Position numbers and translations under genes: made by a program | Shown here: one piece after another, positions 1 to 6,902 of the stretch | How the letters are laid out: each line of letters starts with the position of its first letter | Position numbering within the stretch: position 1 is the stretch's first letter | The notes under the pieces: generated by a model | The model's database searches: none | What the model saw: only the letters and a program-made list of their open reading frames with translations | Told to the model about the DNA's origin: nothing | NCBI GenBank assembly: GCA_036554605.1 | Contig: DATBMY010000125.1 | Coordinates: 1 to 19,239, forward strand | Direction of reading: 5' to 3' | Length of the DNA: 19,239 nucleotides | Source of the DNA: DATBMY01 sp036554605 | Lineage (GTDB): Bacteria; Acidobacteriota; Blastocatellia; UBA7656

Positions 1-21
1 ACCGTTTGTTGATAGATTTGA

Positions 22-72
22 GCGCCGAAGGCGCGGCAGATCATTTTGATATTGTGCCGGCCCTTGCGGGCC
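22..72. repeat. Pair of short hairpins downstream of the S9 peptidase gene
   Basis: Two small perfect hairpins lie in the non-coding left end of the window. The first is GCGCC-GAA-GGCGC at 22-34 and the second is GGCCC-TTGC-GGGCC at 59-72. They are joined by an AT-rich linker that itself begins GGCAGATCA and ends near TGCC. The layout (GC hairpin, AT-rich linker, GC hairpin) matches the longer hairpin chain at 6738-6881, so this is probably another, possibly truncated, member of one dispersed intergenic family. Either hairpin could also help end the peptidase transcript, but no good T-tract follows on the minus strand. No gene is visible in 1-139. Confidence 0.45.
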
Positions 73-109
73 TCACCCGTCGTATCCAACGATCTTGCTA
101 TACCTCGTC

Positions 110-149
110 ACCCCTTCACCCTTTCACCCTTTCACCCCTTCACCTCTTC
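110..149. repeat. Five-copy 8-nt tandem repeat overlapping the peptidase stop codon
   Basis: Five consecutive octamers read on the plus strand as ACCCCTTC, ACCCTTTC, ACCCTTTC, ACCCCTTC and ACCTCTTC. On the minus strand, which is the coding strand of the neighbouring peptidase, each unit carries TGA. The peptidase stop (140-142) is the TGA of the second unit read in that direction. Because the period of 8 is not a multiple of 3, the array offers stops in all three frames. The minus strand also has four runs of three or four G separated by short TGAA-type loops, so G-quadruplex formation in the transcript 3' end is possible. That is inference. Confidence 0.85.
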
Positions 150-2284
150 GGGCCCGTTTCGGAGTACCCGTCGATCAAGCGCTTGCCGCTTTCGCGATCA
201 AAGACGGCGTTGCGCAAGAACGCCTCGGTGCTCCAGGGCGGAGGGCCGCCGCCAAGATACTTATGAAACCATTCCAGGTGCGCCGTGTAATAGAGAATCA
301 TCTCGTACCAGCTCGGCCAGTGTCCCGCGTTTGAATAGACGATCAGCCGCGAAGGGACGCCCATCTTTTGCAAGGCGGTGAAGAACTGAAGCGACTGCGT
401 GTAAGGCACGCGATAATCGCGCTCGCCCGTTATCACAAGGCATGGCGTCTTGAAGTTCTTTGCTGAATTCGACGGCGACAGCCTTTCGTATAAATCAGAA
501 CTCCACGGCGCGCCCTTGAGGTCCCATTCGGGAAACCACATCTCTTCGGTAGCTCCATAAAAAGATCTCAGATCATATATGCCCATCATCGCGGCGAGCG
601 CCTTAAACCTGTCCGTGTGGCCTTCAAGCCACATCATCGCGTACCCGCCGTAAGACCAGCCCATCGCCCCCATTCGTCCCGAGTCGACGTAAGGAAGTTT
701 TGCCAGCGCGTCGCTCACCTTCATCACGTCTTCCATTATCTTTCCGTTCCAGTCGCCCGATATCGCCTCGGTATAATCCTGCCCGTATCCCACCGAGCCG
801 TGCGGGTTCGGAAAGGCGACGACGTAGCCCGCGCCGGGATAGACCTGCCAGTCGCCGCGAAAGCCGTCGCTCCATTGCGATTGCGGCCCGCCGTGGACGT
901 TGAGGATCAGCGGGTACTTCTTCGACGGGTCGAAATTGTGCGGCTTGACTATGAAGACGTGGACCTTCTTCCCGGCCGCGCCTTCGACCCACATCTGCTC
1001 GGCCGGGCGAATGTCTACTTCGCGCGCGACCTCTTCATTAATTCGCGTAAGCTGCGCGGGACGAGCCCCGCGCGCGCCGGTAAGCTCGGCGCTGAACATC
1101 TCAACGGGGCTGCCCACGGCGCTGCGCGTATAGACTATGCGATTGCGAGCTGTATCAACGTCGAAGCCGAGAATGGTCCGGTCCGCAAGCACCTGGCTGA
1201 TCGCCTTTGATTGAAGGTCGAGCCTGTATACAGGCGTTTGCCCCTGAACGGGAGCCGAAAAATATACCGTCTTTGAATCAGCCGACCATTCGTAGTCCTC
1301 GACCCAGTCGCGAAACGATTCCGTGAGCACTTCGCTTTTGCCCGTAGCGCGGTCGTAAAGCGCGAGGCGGAACAGGTCGGATTCGTAGCCGGGCCGGCGC
1401 TGCATGCGGTATGCGATGTAGCGGCCATCGGGCGAATACTTCGGGCCGCCGTCGTAAGCGGAATTCGCCGCGGTGATATTTCGCGGCTCGGCGCGCCCGT
1501 CCGCAATCGAGATCAGCCACAGGTCGTTATTGGTCGTGCTCGCCGGGTCTTTTACCCGCTTCGACACGAAGACCATCTCTTTCGAGTCGGGCGAGAAGTC
1601 ATACTGCAGGGGACCGCCAAGCTGAAACGGCGGTGAATCGTAATCGCCCGGCGTGAGGTCGCGCACCTGGCCCGTCTGAGCGTCGGCCAGAAAGATATGC
1701 GTGCGCGTGCCGTCCTTCCAGGCCGTCCAGTGACGGTAGAGGAGCGAGTCTGCCATGTGCGCTTTGAGCGGCCCGTTGGCCCACGTATCGGCGATCTTTT
1801 TATTGCAAGCATCGTCGGCGCCGCACTCGGGATAGAGATCCGTGACAAAGGCTATCCACCGGCCATCGGGCGACCACAGGGGATCCGAGATGCCGGTCGA
1901 TATATTCGTCAGCCTTCGCGCCTCGCCGCCCGCCGCGGGCATGATGTAGAGATTCGAGCTGCCCTCTTTCGCGCTTATGAAGAGAATAGATCTTCCGTCG
2001 GGCGACCATCGAGGTGATGACGCGCCGCTGTCGGGCTGGGTCACTTCCCGCGCGTTGCGGCCGTCAATATCCATGCGCCAGACCTGGCTCGCCCGCTTGG
2101 CGCGCGGCAGGTCTGATGCCGTCACGACGTAAAGGATCGATTTGCCGTCGGGCGAAACCGATACTTCCGATATTGATTTGATGCGGCCGAGGTCTTCAAT
2201 ACTGAAGGCGCGCTTCTGGGCGGCGGCCTGCCCGGTAAAAAGCAGTATGACTGCCAGTAGCAGCTTGACTTGTCGCCTGATCAT
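140..2284 (-). CDS. Secreted S9 family (prolyl oligopeptidase-type) serine peptidase
   Basis: A 714-residue protein that probably cleaves short peptides in the periplasm or outside the cell. Residues 1-23 form a signal peptide (IRRQVKLLLAVILLF, ending AAAQ). Next comes a beta-propeller of TolB/WD40-like blades, marked by repeated SPDG motifs near residues 44, 94 and 138 and again near 230-290. The C-terminal alpha/beta-hydrolase domain carries the oxyanion HGGP motif (about 464-467), the nucleophile in GWSYGG (Ser544), Asp623 in GERDYRVP and His655 in NAGHW. The triad is therefore complete. I chose the ATG at 2284 because GGAGGG lies just upstream and the signal peptide begins there; a TTG at 2302 would add six residues and overlap the previous stop. 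The start is 14 bp after the PLP-enzyme stop, so the two genes are likely cotranscribed. A tail of about 40 residues follows the last helix of the fold. Exact specificity (DPP-IV-like, acylaminoacyl or other) cannot be told. Confidence 0.93.
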   Translation of the reverse strand: MIRRQVKLLLAVILLFTGQAAAQKRAFSIEDLGRIKSISEVSVSPDGKSILYVVTASDLPRAKRASQVWRMDIDGRNAREVTQPDSGASSPRWSPDGRSILFISAKEGSSNLYIMPAAGGEARRLTNISTGISDPLWSPDGRWIAFVTDLYPECGADDACNKKIADTWANGPLKAHMADSLLYRHWTAWKDGTRTHIFLADAQTGQVRDLTPGDYDSPPFQLGGPLQYDFSPDSKEMVFVSKRVKDPASTTNNDLWLISIADGRAEPRNITAANSAYDGGPKYSPDGRYIAYRMQRRPGYESDLFRLALYDRATGKSEVLTESFRDWVEDYEWSADSKTVYFSAPVQGQTPVYRLDLQSKAISQVLADRTILGFDVDTARNRIVYTRSAVGSPVEMFSAELTGARGARPAQLTRINEEVAREVDIRPAEQMWVEGAAGKKVHVFIVKPHNFDPSKKYPLILNVHGGPQSQWSDGFRGDWQVYPGAGYVVAFPNPHGSVGYGQDYTEAISGDWNGKIMEDVMKVSDALAKLPYVDSGRMGAMGWSYGGYAMMWLEGHTDRFKALAAMMGIYDLRSFYGATEEMWFPEWDLKGAPWSSDLYERLSPSNSAKNFKTPCLVITGERDYRVPYTQSLQFFTALQKMGVPSRLIVYSNAGHWPSWYEMILYYTAHLEWFHKYLGGGPPPWSTEAFLRNAVFDRESGKRLIDGYSETGPKR

Positions 2285-2298
2285 AATCCCTCCACATT

Positions 2299-3456
2299 TC
2301 AAGCGCCGAGCGCTTGATCGAAGTCTTCGATGATCTCGTCGGTGGCTTCTATACCTACTGAAACGCGAATCAGAGAGTCGCTTATCCCGAGCCGGCGGCG
2401 CTCTTCGGGCGCAAGTCCCGAGTGAGATGTCGTCGCCGGTCGCGTAATGAGCGTCTCTACTCCGCCGAGGCTCGGCGCGATGATCGGCAACCGGACTCGC
2501 CGCATGAAAGCTTCCGCCGCCCCGAGCCCGCCCGAAAGCTCGAAGCTGAATACGCCGCCAAAGCCTTCAAACAGATCGCGCGCGCGCTGGTGGCGGGGAT
2601 GGCTTTCGAGCCCAGCATAATTGACGCGCGCGACTTCTGAATGGCCTTCAAGAAATTGCGCTATCTTGAGCGCGCTCTCGTTTTGATACCTCACGCGCAG
2701 GGCGAGCGTCTTCATCCCGCGATGCAAAAGATATGCGGCGTGCGGGTCCATCGAGCCGCCCAGGTGGTTGAGCTTGCGCGTGATCTTCTCTATAAGCTCG
2801 GCGCGCCCGATGCAAGCGCCGGCAACTATGTCCGAATGACCGTTGAGATACTTGGTGCCGCTGTGGATCGATAAATCGAACCCGATCTCGACGGGCCTGA
2901 AATTGACCGGGCTAGCAAATGTGTTATCAATAATCGATACGAGATTATGGCGGCGCGCGAATTCTACGACCGCGCGAAGGTCGGCGACTTCAAGCAAAGG
3001 GTTCGTCATCGCCTCTACGTATATGGCCCTGGTCGAGGGGCGCAGCTTCGCCTCCCACGATGCGGAGTCGTCGGCGTCGATGAAATCGAACTCCACGCCG
3101 AAGCCCGCGAAGTCTTTCGTGAACAGGTCGTGGGTGCCGCCGTATAGGCAGCTTTGAGCGAGCAGGTGATCGCCCGCCCCCAGCACCGTGAGCAGCGCCG
3201 TCGATATGGCCGCCATGCCGGATGCGGTGACGAGCGCCGCTTCGGCCGTTTCAAGCGCGGCAAGTTTTTTGTGCAGCGCCTCGTGGTTGGGCGTGTTGTT
3301 GAGGCGTATATATTTCAGAGCGTCATAGCTCGTCTCTCCGGCATACTCGAACATGGCCGATTGGAAAATTGGCATGGCGACCGACCCTAGAATGCGCGGC
3401 TCGGGCTCGCCCGCGTGAATGACTTTAGTCTCTATTCGCTTGAAGCTGTTTTCCAT
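2299..3456 (-). CDS. PLP-dependent Cys/Met metabolism enzyme (cystathionine gamma-synthase / methionine gamma-lyase family)
   Basis: A 385-residue cytoplasmic fold-type I PLP enzyme of the trans-sulfuration family, which performs gamma- or beta-elimination and replacement on sulfur amino acids. The PLP Schiff-base lysine is Lys202 in SGTKYLNGHSD. Asp177 in IIDNTFASP should pair with the pyridine nitrogen, and the cofactor phosphate loop appears as ASGMAA (78-83). CLYGGTHDLF (103-112) contains the family tyrosine. The C-terminal SLGGVETL and the TTSH segment are also typical. Length fits the family (about 380-400). The frame stays open upstream to 3933, but that 159-residue extension is low-complexity and unlike the family. 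The ATG at 3456 has GGGAG nine bases upstream and starts the conserved MENSFKRIET region. Whether it is a synthase, a cystathionine lyase or a methionine gamma-lyase is unclear. It heads a two-gene unit with the S9 peptidase, which could link peptide release to sulfur amino acid breakdown (inference). Confidence 0.92.
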   Translation of the reverse strand: MENSFKRIETKVIHAGEPEPRILGSVAMPIFQSAMFEYAGETSYDALKYIRLNNTPNHEALHKKLAALETAEAALVTASGMAAISTALLTVLGAGDHLLAQSCLYGGTHDLFTKDFAGFGVEFDFIDADDSASWEAKLRPSTRAIYVEAMTNPLLEVADLRAVVEFARRHNLVSIIDNTFASPVNFRPVEIGFDLSIHSGTKYLNGHSDIVAGACIGRAELIEKITRKLNHLGGSMDPHAAYLLHRGMKTLALRVRYQNESALKIAQFLEGHSEVARVNYAGLESHPRHQRARDLFEGFGGVFSFELSGGLGAAEAFMRRVRLPIIAPSLGGVETLITRPATTSHSGLAPEERRRLGISDSLIRVSVGIEATDEIIEDFDQALGA

Positions 3457-3496
3457 TAACTGCCGCTCCCTTTTCTGAGATGGAGATTCTAGAAAG

Positions 3497-3525
3497 AACA
3501 TATTCCCCGGCGAAGGATAAATCAA
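3497..3525 (-). promoter_or_regulatory. Candidate sigma-70-like promoter for the PLP enzyme-peptidase unit
   Basis: On the minus strand TTGATT (3520-3525) is followed after exactly 17 bases by TATGTT (3497-3502). Each box matches four of six consensus bases. Transcription would begin near 3490, leaving a 5' leader of about 35 bases before the ATG at 3456. This is the best match in the 172-bp divergent gap. I found no comparable promoter for the plus-strand gene at 3629. Confidence 0.4.
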
Positions 3526-3628
3526 CTCAGTGGGGCGAGCCTCTAATGGGTATGAATATGGCGGAACCGGCCGCCTTTTCCCGCGTGAGAATAGGTGAAG
3601 GAACTTTAGTCCGAGGAGGATGGGTCTG

Positions 3629-4174
3629 ATGAAACGGTTGTGGATCGCTCTTTTAGTCATGCTTTTCGCGCCCGCGATTCTTTGCCTCGCGCAGGAACCA
3701 AAAGAGCCGAGCGAAAAGCAAGACACGGCTCGCCGCGTCGAAGTCACTATTCCGCCAGGTCTGCCCCCGGAGTTTGCCGGGGCCGGAGCCATAGAACTCG
3801 GGCCCGAAGCGAATGCATGGGTGGTCCAGATACTGTCGCGGGGCGGGCTTGACGGAAGAGGACGCGGTGATTTGATGGTGAGATCGGATGGCCTTATGAC
3901 CTGGCGCGCGGCCGGTGGAGTCTGCGAGAGCAAGCTTTCGGCTGAAGCGATGGAGAGCCTTACTCAAGTAGTGCGCACGGTGAGCGGCGCGGGATGGGTA
4001 AATTATATGCGCGGCCATTGCTATGACTGTTATATAACGGCAGTCATAGTGCAGCGGCGCGAGCCTGACGAAAGCACGCGGCTATACATGGCTGGCTGGG
4101 ACCTGGGCGAAATCCCTGATGAAGTGAAGAAGGTATATGAATCTTTCATCCGCTACAAAGGATGCAACCGCTGA
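3629..4174 (+). CDS. Small secreted protein of unknown function with a CYDCY motif
   Basis: I do not recognise a named family. The 181-residue product has a clear signal peptide (residues 1-22, a hydrophobic stretch IALLVMLFAPAILCL, then AQ). A polar linker rich in Glu, Lys and Pro follows (23-36), then a compact domain. Visible features are RGGLDGRGRGD (71-81), RSDGLMTW (85-92), a helix-like LSAEAMESLTQVV (103-115) and CYDCY (131-135). The mature part has four cysteines (99, 131, 134, 179), which suggests disulfides or a metal site. The GG...G...SDG...LS.E...L pattern loosely recalls emfourin-type protealysin inhibitors, but I cannot support that assignment. The start is ATG 3629, nine bases after GAGGAGG; the ATG at 3620 touches the ribosome binding site. 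It is divergent from the PLP enzyme and its stop is 24 bp from that of the convergent hydrolase. Confidence 0.8.
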   Translation: MKRLWIALLVMLFAPAILCLAQEPKEPSEKQDTARRVEVTIPPGLPPEFAGAGAIELGPEANAWVVQILSRGGLDGRGRGDLMVRSDGLMTWRAAGGVCESKLSAEAMESLTQVVRTVSGAGWVNYMRGHCYDCYITAVIVQRREPDESTRLYMAGWDLGEIPDEVKKVYESFIRYKGCNR

Positions 4175-4198
4175 TTCGCGCCCTGTTCTTCGCCCGGC

Positions 4199-5707
4199 CT
4201 ATTTGCTGCTCGCCTTCGACTCGGGGAGGGTGAAGAATTTTAGCGGCGGAAGGGCTATCTTTACCCCGCTCACGTCCCGCCCCTTCAAGTAATCGACGAT
4301 GACCTGTTGCACGCGCGGCTCGGTAAGCATGCTTTCGTGGCCGGCGTTCTCTATGATCAGGTGAGTGCTTTGTTTAAATGAGCGGCGAACTTCGTCGGCC
4401 TGAAATGGGGGCGTGTTATTGTCGAGCGTGCCGCTGATGAAAAGCGTGGGCACACCCGTTTTTATCTCCGAGCGGAACTCAGCTCCGAGATCCGGGTCGA
4501 GCATAACCTTGCCGATATGCGGAAAAGGAAAATTCATTACGCCTTCTAAGAGCGCAGTCTTTGCCTCGCGATTTATTCGAGCATACCTGTCGGTGGTCGC
4601 GCCCGAAGCCGCGTCCATCACGAATGACATTATCGGGACCCCGCCGCCGAACTGCGCGTATCGCTTTTCGAGGAAGCGCGCGAAGATCGAGTAATCACCG
4701 CGGTCAATAGTGTAGAAGAGAGCGGGGAAGATCGGCAGATCGTTTGTGTCGCCAAGATCCATCCTGATTATGAACTGTAGCCCGAACTTTCCGACCTTCA
4801 GATCAACCGGCTGGCGCGTCCTCGGGTTAATTATCCGGACGGTGATGGGCTCTTTATCGAGCCGGTCGAGTATGCGCTTGAGCAGCCCCATCATATCCGG
4901 CATCTTCGGGCCTACTTCCGGGTCGGCGGCCACGATCTTCGCCAGCTGCCTGAGCATCGCGTCGGACGTGCCAGGCAGCTTGTGCGTGTGGTTCGGCCCT
5001 TCGGTCCCGATTAGCGCGACGCGGTCCAGCCGCTCGCCGTGATAGCGTATGCAGGCAAGCCCAAGGTGCGTGCCATAGCTGAAACCTACAAGGCTCACGC
5101 GATCGGCTCCCAGAGCCTTTCTCAGGTCATCTACGTCTGCCGCGCTCTCGCGCGTGTTATAAGCCAGCAGGTCGATGCCCTTTTCGCGAAAGAAGTTGAA
5201 CGCCTCGCCGACGCGCCCGGTAAAGATCTTCTCGGCCGTCTGCCTGTCCGAAAAAAAATCGAGGGGGAGCGGCTCGGAGGATATGCGCGTCAGGTTTGGC
5301 TGCGAGCGGCCTACGCCGCGCTGGTCGAGCAGTATTACGTCTCCGACCTCGCGCAGCTTCATAAATGCGCGGAAGTAGTCGGGCGCGCGCGCGAGGTTTA
5401 TGGCCGAAGAGCCCGGCCCGCCATCAAGATAGATAACCGGCGGGCCCGGTCTTTCGGCGGTGCTTTTGAGCCGCACGAAAGCGATCTCTATCAGGTTCGA
5501 TTTCGGGTCGTCGCGCCTCTCTTTGACGACGAGCCTGCCAAGCTCGCCGTCAACCGACTCATCGCCGGCCTGAAGCTTGAAGGGAATAAACCGCAGATCG
5601 CCCGCCTTGCGCGCCGCATCCTCGGGGGCGCTCTGACGCGGGTAGACGATTGCCGAGAGGCAGAAGAAAAAGATCACGGCCATAATACCAATCTTTACAT
5701 TATTCAT
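4199..5707 (-). CDS. Secreted alpha/beta hydrolase, S33 proline iminopeptidase / TAP-like
   Basis: A 502-residue exported hydrolase of the tripeptidyl-aminopeptidase-like S33 group, probably removing N-terminal residues or short peptides from substrates in the periplasm. Residues 1-24 are a signal sequence (KIGIMAVIFFFCLSAIV). The oxyanion-hole motif is DGGPGSS (95-101), a variant of HGGPG. DQRGVGRS (128-135) is typical of S33. The nucleophile is Ser210 in GFSYG, the acid Asp429 in SGTLDNNTP and the base His457 in NAGHESM. The C-terminal region after about 400 corresponds to the TAP-like domain, and the length suits the family. The frame is open to an ATG at 5812, but that would add 35 residues before the signal peptide and has no ribosome binding site, so the ATG at 5707 is preferred; its own Shine-Dalgarno is weak (GAGAG). 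It is transcribed alone, divergent from the peroxiredoxin and convergent with the small secreted protein. Confidence 0.9.
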   Translation of the reverse strand: MNNVKIGIMAVIFFFCLSAIVYPRQSAPEDAARKAGDLRFIPFKLQAGDESVDGELGRLVVKERRDDPKSNLIEIAFVRLKSTAERPGPPVIYLDGGPGSSAINLARAPDYFRAFMKLREVGDVILLDQRGVGRSQPNLTRISSEPLPLDFFSDRQTAEKIFTGRVGEAFNFFREKGIDLLAYNTRESAADVDDLRKALGADRVSLVGFSYGTHLGLACIRYHGERLDRVALIGTEGPNHTHKLPGTSDAMLRQLAKIVAADPEVGPKMPDMMGLLKRILDRLDKEPITVRIINPRTRQPVDLKVGKFGLQFIIRMDLGDTNDLPIFPALFYTIDRGDYSIFARFLEKRYAQFGGGVPIMSFVMDAASGATTDRYARINREAKTALLEGVMNFPFPHIGKVMLDPDLGAEFRSEIKTGVPTLFISGTLDNNTPPFQADEVRRSFKQSTHLIIENAGHESMLTEPRVQQVIVDYLKGRDVSGVKIALPPLKFFTLPESKASSK

Positions 5708-5816
5708 ATCGGCATCTCTCTTTCGAAGCGATCTGGCCGGGCCAAGCATAAGGTAATACGTGATGCGAACGAGCGAGGGTGCAGAAAACGAGAGATTCTC
5801 GCGTGCCTTCATGGCG

Positions 5817-5846
5817 TTGGCGCGCGCCTTGATTGAGAGGTATCAT
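5817..5846 (+). promoter_or_regulatory. Candidate promoter for the peroxiredoxin gene
   Basis: TTGGCG (5817-5822) and TATCAT (5841-5846) are separated by 18 bases; they match four and five of six sigma-70 consensus bases. The start point would be near 5853, giving a leader of about 110 bases before the ATG at 5966. It sits in the 258-bp divergent gap between hydrolase and peroxiredoxin. I see no convincing promoter for the hydrolase there and no recognisable OxyR- or PerR-type operator. Confidence 0.35.
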
Positions 5847-5965
5847 TTACGCCTGTGAGGCACTGACGGATGTGCGGGCAGAGGCGAGCGTTAAAACGAC
5901 TGCCGGCCGTAACCGGTCAGGCCCCTCGACAGTGTGGAATCTCAGGTAAAGAAAGGGATTTTATT

Positions 5966-6601
5966 ATGGCAGTTCGTTTAGGAGATGAAGCACCAGATTT
6001 CAAGGCAGACACCACCGAAGGCCCGATCAGCTTCCATGATTGGATTGGAAATAGCTGGGCGATACTGTTTTCGCACCCGAGAGACTTCACCCCCGTCTGT
6101 ACGACGGAACTGGGCGAGGTCGCGAGGATCAAGCCGGCATTCGACAAGCGTGGCGTCAAGGTGATCGGGCTCAGCGTTGACCCGGTCGATTCGCACAAGC
6201 AGTGGGCCGCCGATATCGAGGAGACTCAAGGCACCGCCCTGAACTTTCCCGTCATCGCCGACCCCGACCACAAGATTGCGGAACTCTATGACATGATCCA
6301 CCCGAACGCGAGCGATATGTTCACGGTCAGGTCGGTATTCGTCATCGGTCCGGACAAGAAGGTCAAGCTGATGATCACCTACCCGCCTAGCACCGGCCGC
6401 AACTTCGACGAGATACTCCGGGTTGTCGACTCGCTGCAACTGACATCGAAGCATAGCCTGGCAACTCCGGTGAACTGGAAGGCGGGCGAGGATTGCATTA
6501 TCGTGCCTTCGCTTTCAGATGAAGACGCGAAGAAAAAATTCCCCGGCGGGTGGAAGACTGTAAAACCCTACCTGCGCGTAGTACCGCAGCCGACCGAGTA
6601 G
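5966..6601 (+). CDS. 1-Cys peroxiredoxin (Prx6-type, AhpC/TSA superfamily)
   Basis: A 211-residue cytoplasmic thiol peroxidase that reduces hydrogen peroxide and organic hydroperoxides using an external thiol donor. The active-site loop is HPRDFTPVCTTE, with peroxidatic Cys45 and Thr42; Arg122 in VRSVFVI is the conserved active-site arginine. The C-terminal extension with VNWKAGEDC (169-177) and a GGWKTVKPYLR end is typical of the Prx6 group, as is the length near 210. The only other cysteine is Cys177, in the position often seen in bacterial Prx6 proteins and not a usual resolving cysteine. The ATG at 5966 follows GAAAGGGA by seven bases; the frame is open upstream to 5870 but that part has no family similarity. 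It is monocistronic, with its own terminator. There is no signal peptide, unlike most neighbours. Confidence 0.95.
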   Translation: MAVRLGDEAPDFKADTTEGPISFHDWIGNSWAILFSHPRDFTPVCTTELGEVARIKPAFDKRGVKVIGLSVDPVDSHKQWAADIEETQGTALNFPVIADPDHKIAELYDMIHPNASDMFTVRSVFVIGPDKKVKLMITYPPSTGRNFDEILRVVDSLQLTSKHSLATPVNWKAGEDCIIVPSLSDEDAKKKFPGGWKTVKPYLRVVPQPTE

Positions 6602-6627
6602 GATCGAAAAAAGTTACCGTTCTCTCG

Positions 6628-6675
6628 CTTGCGGGGCGGATTTTGATAACCCGCCCCGCAAGACCTCTCTTTAAT
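6628..6675 (+). terminator. Hairpin terminator of the peroxiredoxin gene
   Basis: A perfect 12-bp stem, CTTGCGGGGCGG (6628-6639) with CCGCCCCGCAAG (6651-6662), encloses an 11-base loop. A pyrimidine-rich stretch with a TTT run follows. It lies 26 bases after the stop codon. The T-tract is imperfect, so termination strength is uncertain. On the opposite strand a run of six T lies at 6606-6612, about 15 bases past the stem, which could make it weakly bidirectional. Confidence 0.75.
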
Positions 6676-6737
6676 CTCTTCTATACTTAGCGATCTAACT
6701 TGAAGTCTGCGCATAAATCAGTAAGCTTTCGGCTGGC

Positions 6738-6881
6738 CGTGCCGCGTAGCGGTACGGTGAATGGTGCCGTGTACTTTAGTCCACGGACTTCAATCGTCGC
6801 TCGCGCGACGAGAGGCGGGGCATGAAATCAATAACCCGGCCTTTCAAGGCCGGGCTAAATTTAATTGGCCGCTACGCGGCC
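6738..6881. repeat. Chain of five short hairpins, REP-like intergenic element
   Basis: The gap between the peroxiredoxin terminator and the end of the permease operon holds no gene but five hairpins in a row. They are CGTGCCGC-GTA-GCGGTACG (6738-6756, one G-T pair), CCGTGTACT-TT-AGTCCACGG (6767-6786, one mismatch), CGTCGC-TCGC-GCGACG (6795-6810), CCCGGCCTT-TC-AAGGCCGGG (6835-6854, perfect) and GGCCGC-TAC-GCGGCC (6867-6881, perfect). Two types alternate: a long stem with a two-base loop, then a short stem with a three- or four-base loop, joined by AT-rich linkers such as ACTTCAAT and CTAAATTTAATT. The layout suggests a composite mobile or dispersed palindromic repeat rather than a single terminator. 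The rest of 6663-6902 shows nothing else. Confidence 0.7.
6835..6854 (-). terminator. Possible terminator of the permease-HEAT operon
   Basis: Read on the minus strand, this perfect 9-bp stem is followed by TTATTGATTT, a moderately T-rich run. It lies about 50 bases after the stop of the last operon gene (6903). It is also one unit of the hairpin chain at 6738-6881, so the repeat element may be serving as the operon terminator. The assignment rests on position and shape only. Confidence 0.4.
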
Positions 6882-6902
6882 GGCTTGTGTGCTGGCTTTA
6901 CC

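Noticed and set aside
110..149. CRISPR-like array
   Set aside because: The units are 8 nt with no spacers; it is a simple tandem repeat.
1380..2160. Repeated GTCGGGCGA-like words in the peptidase gene
   Set aside because: They are the codons of the recurring SPDG motif of the beta-propeller blades, so coding explains them.
3457..3933. Open extension upstream of the PLP enzyme, which could add 159 residues
   Set aside because: It is Pro/Ser/Arg-rich with no similarity to the family, overlaps the divergent gene, and the ATG at 3456 has a ribosome binding site and fits the family length.
5789..5801. Palindrome CGAGA-GAT-TCTCG as an operator for the divergent hydrolase and peroxiredoxin genes
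   Set aside because: A 5-bp inverted repeat is weak evidence in this GC-rich DNA and it matches no operator I can name.
5039..5836. Plus-strand frame of 265 codons opposite the hydrolase gene
   Set aside because: It lies antisense to a gene with a complete catalytic triad and has the Arg/Ala-rich composition of a GC-driven shadow frame, with no recognisable motif.
5870..5965. Possible 32-residue N-terminal extension of the peroxiredoxin
   Set aside because: The family starts at the ATG at 5966, which has GAAAGGGA at good spacing; the extension is not family-like.
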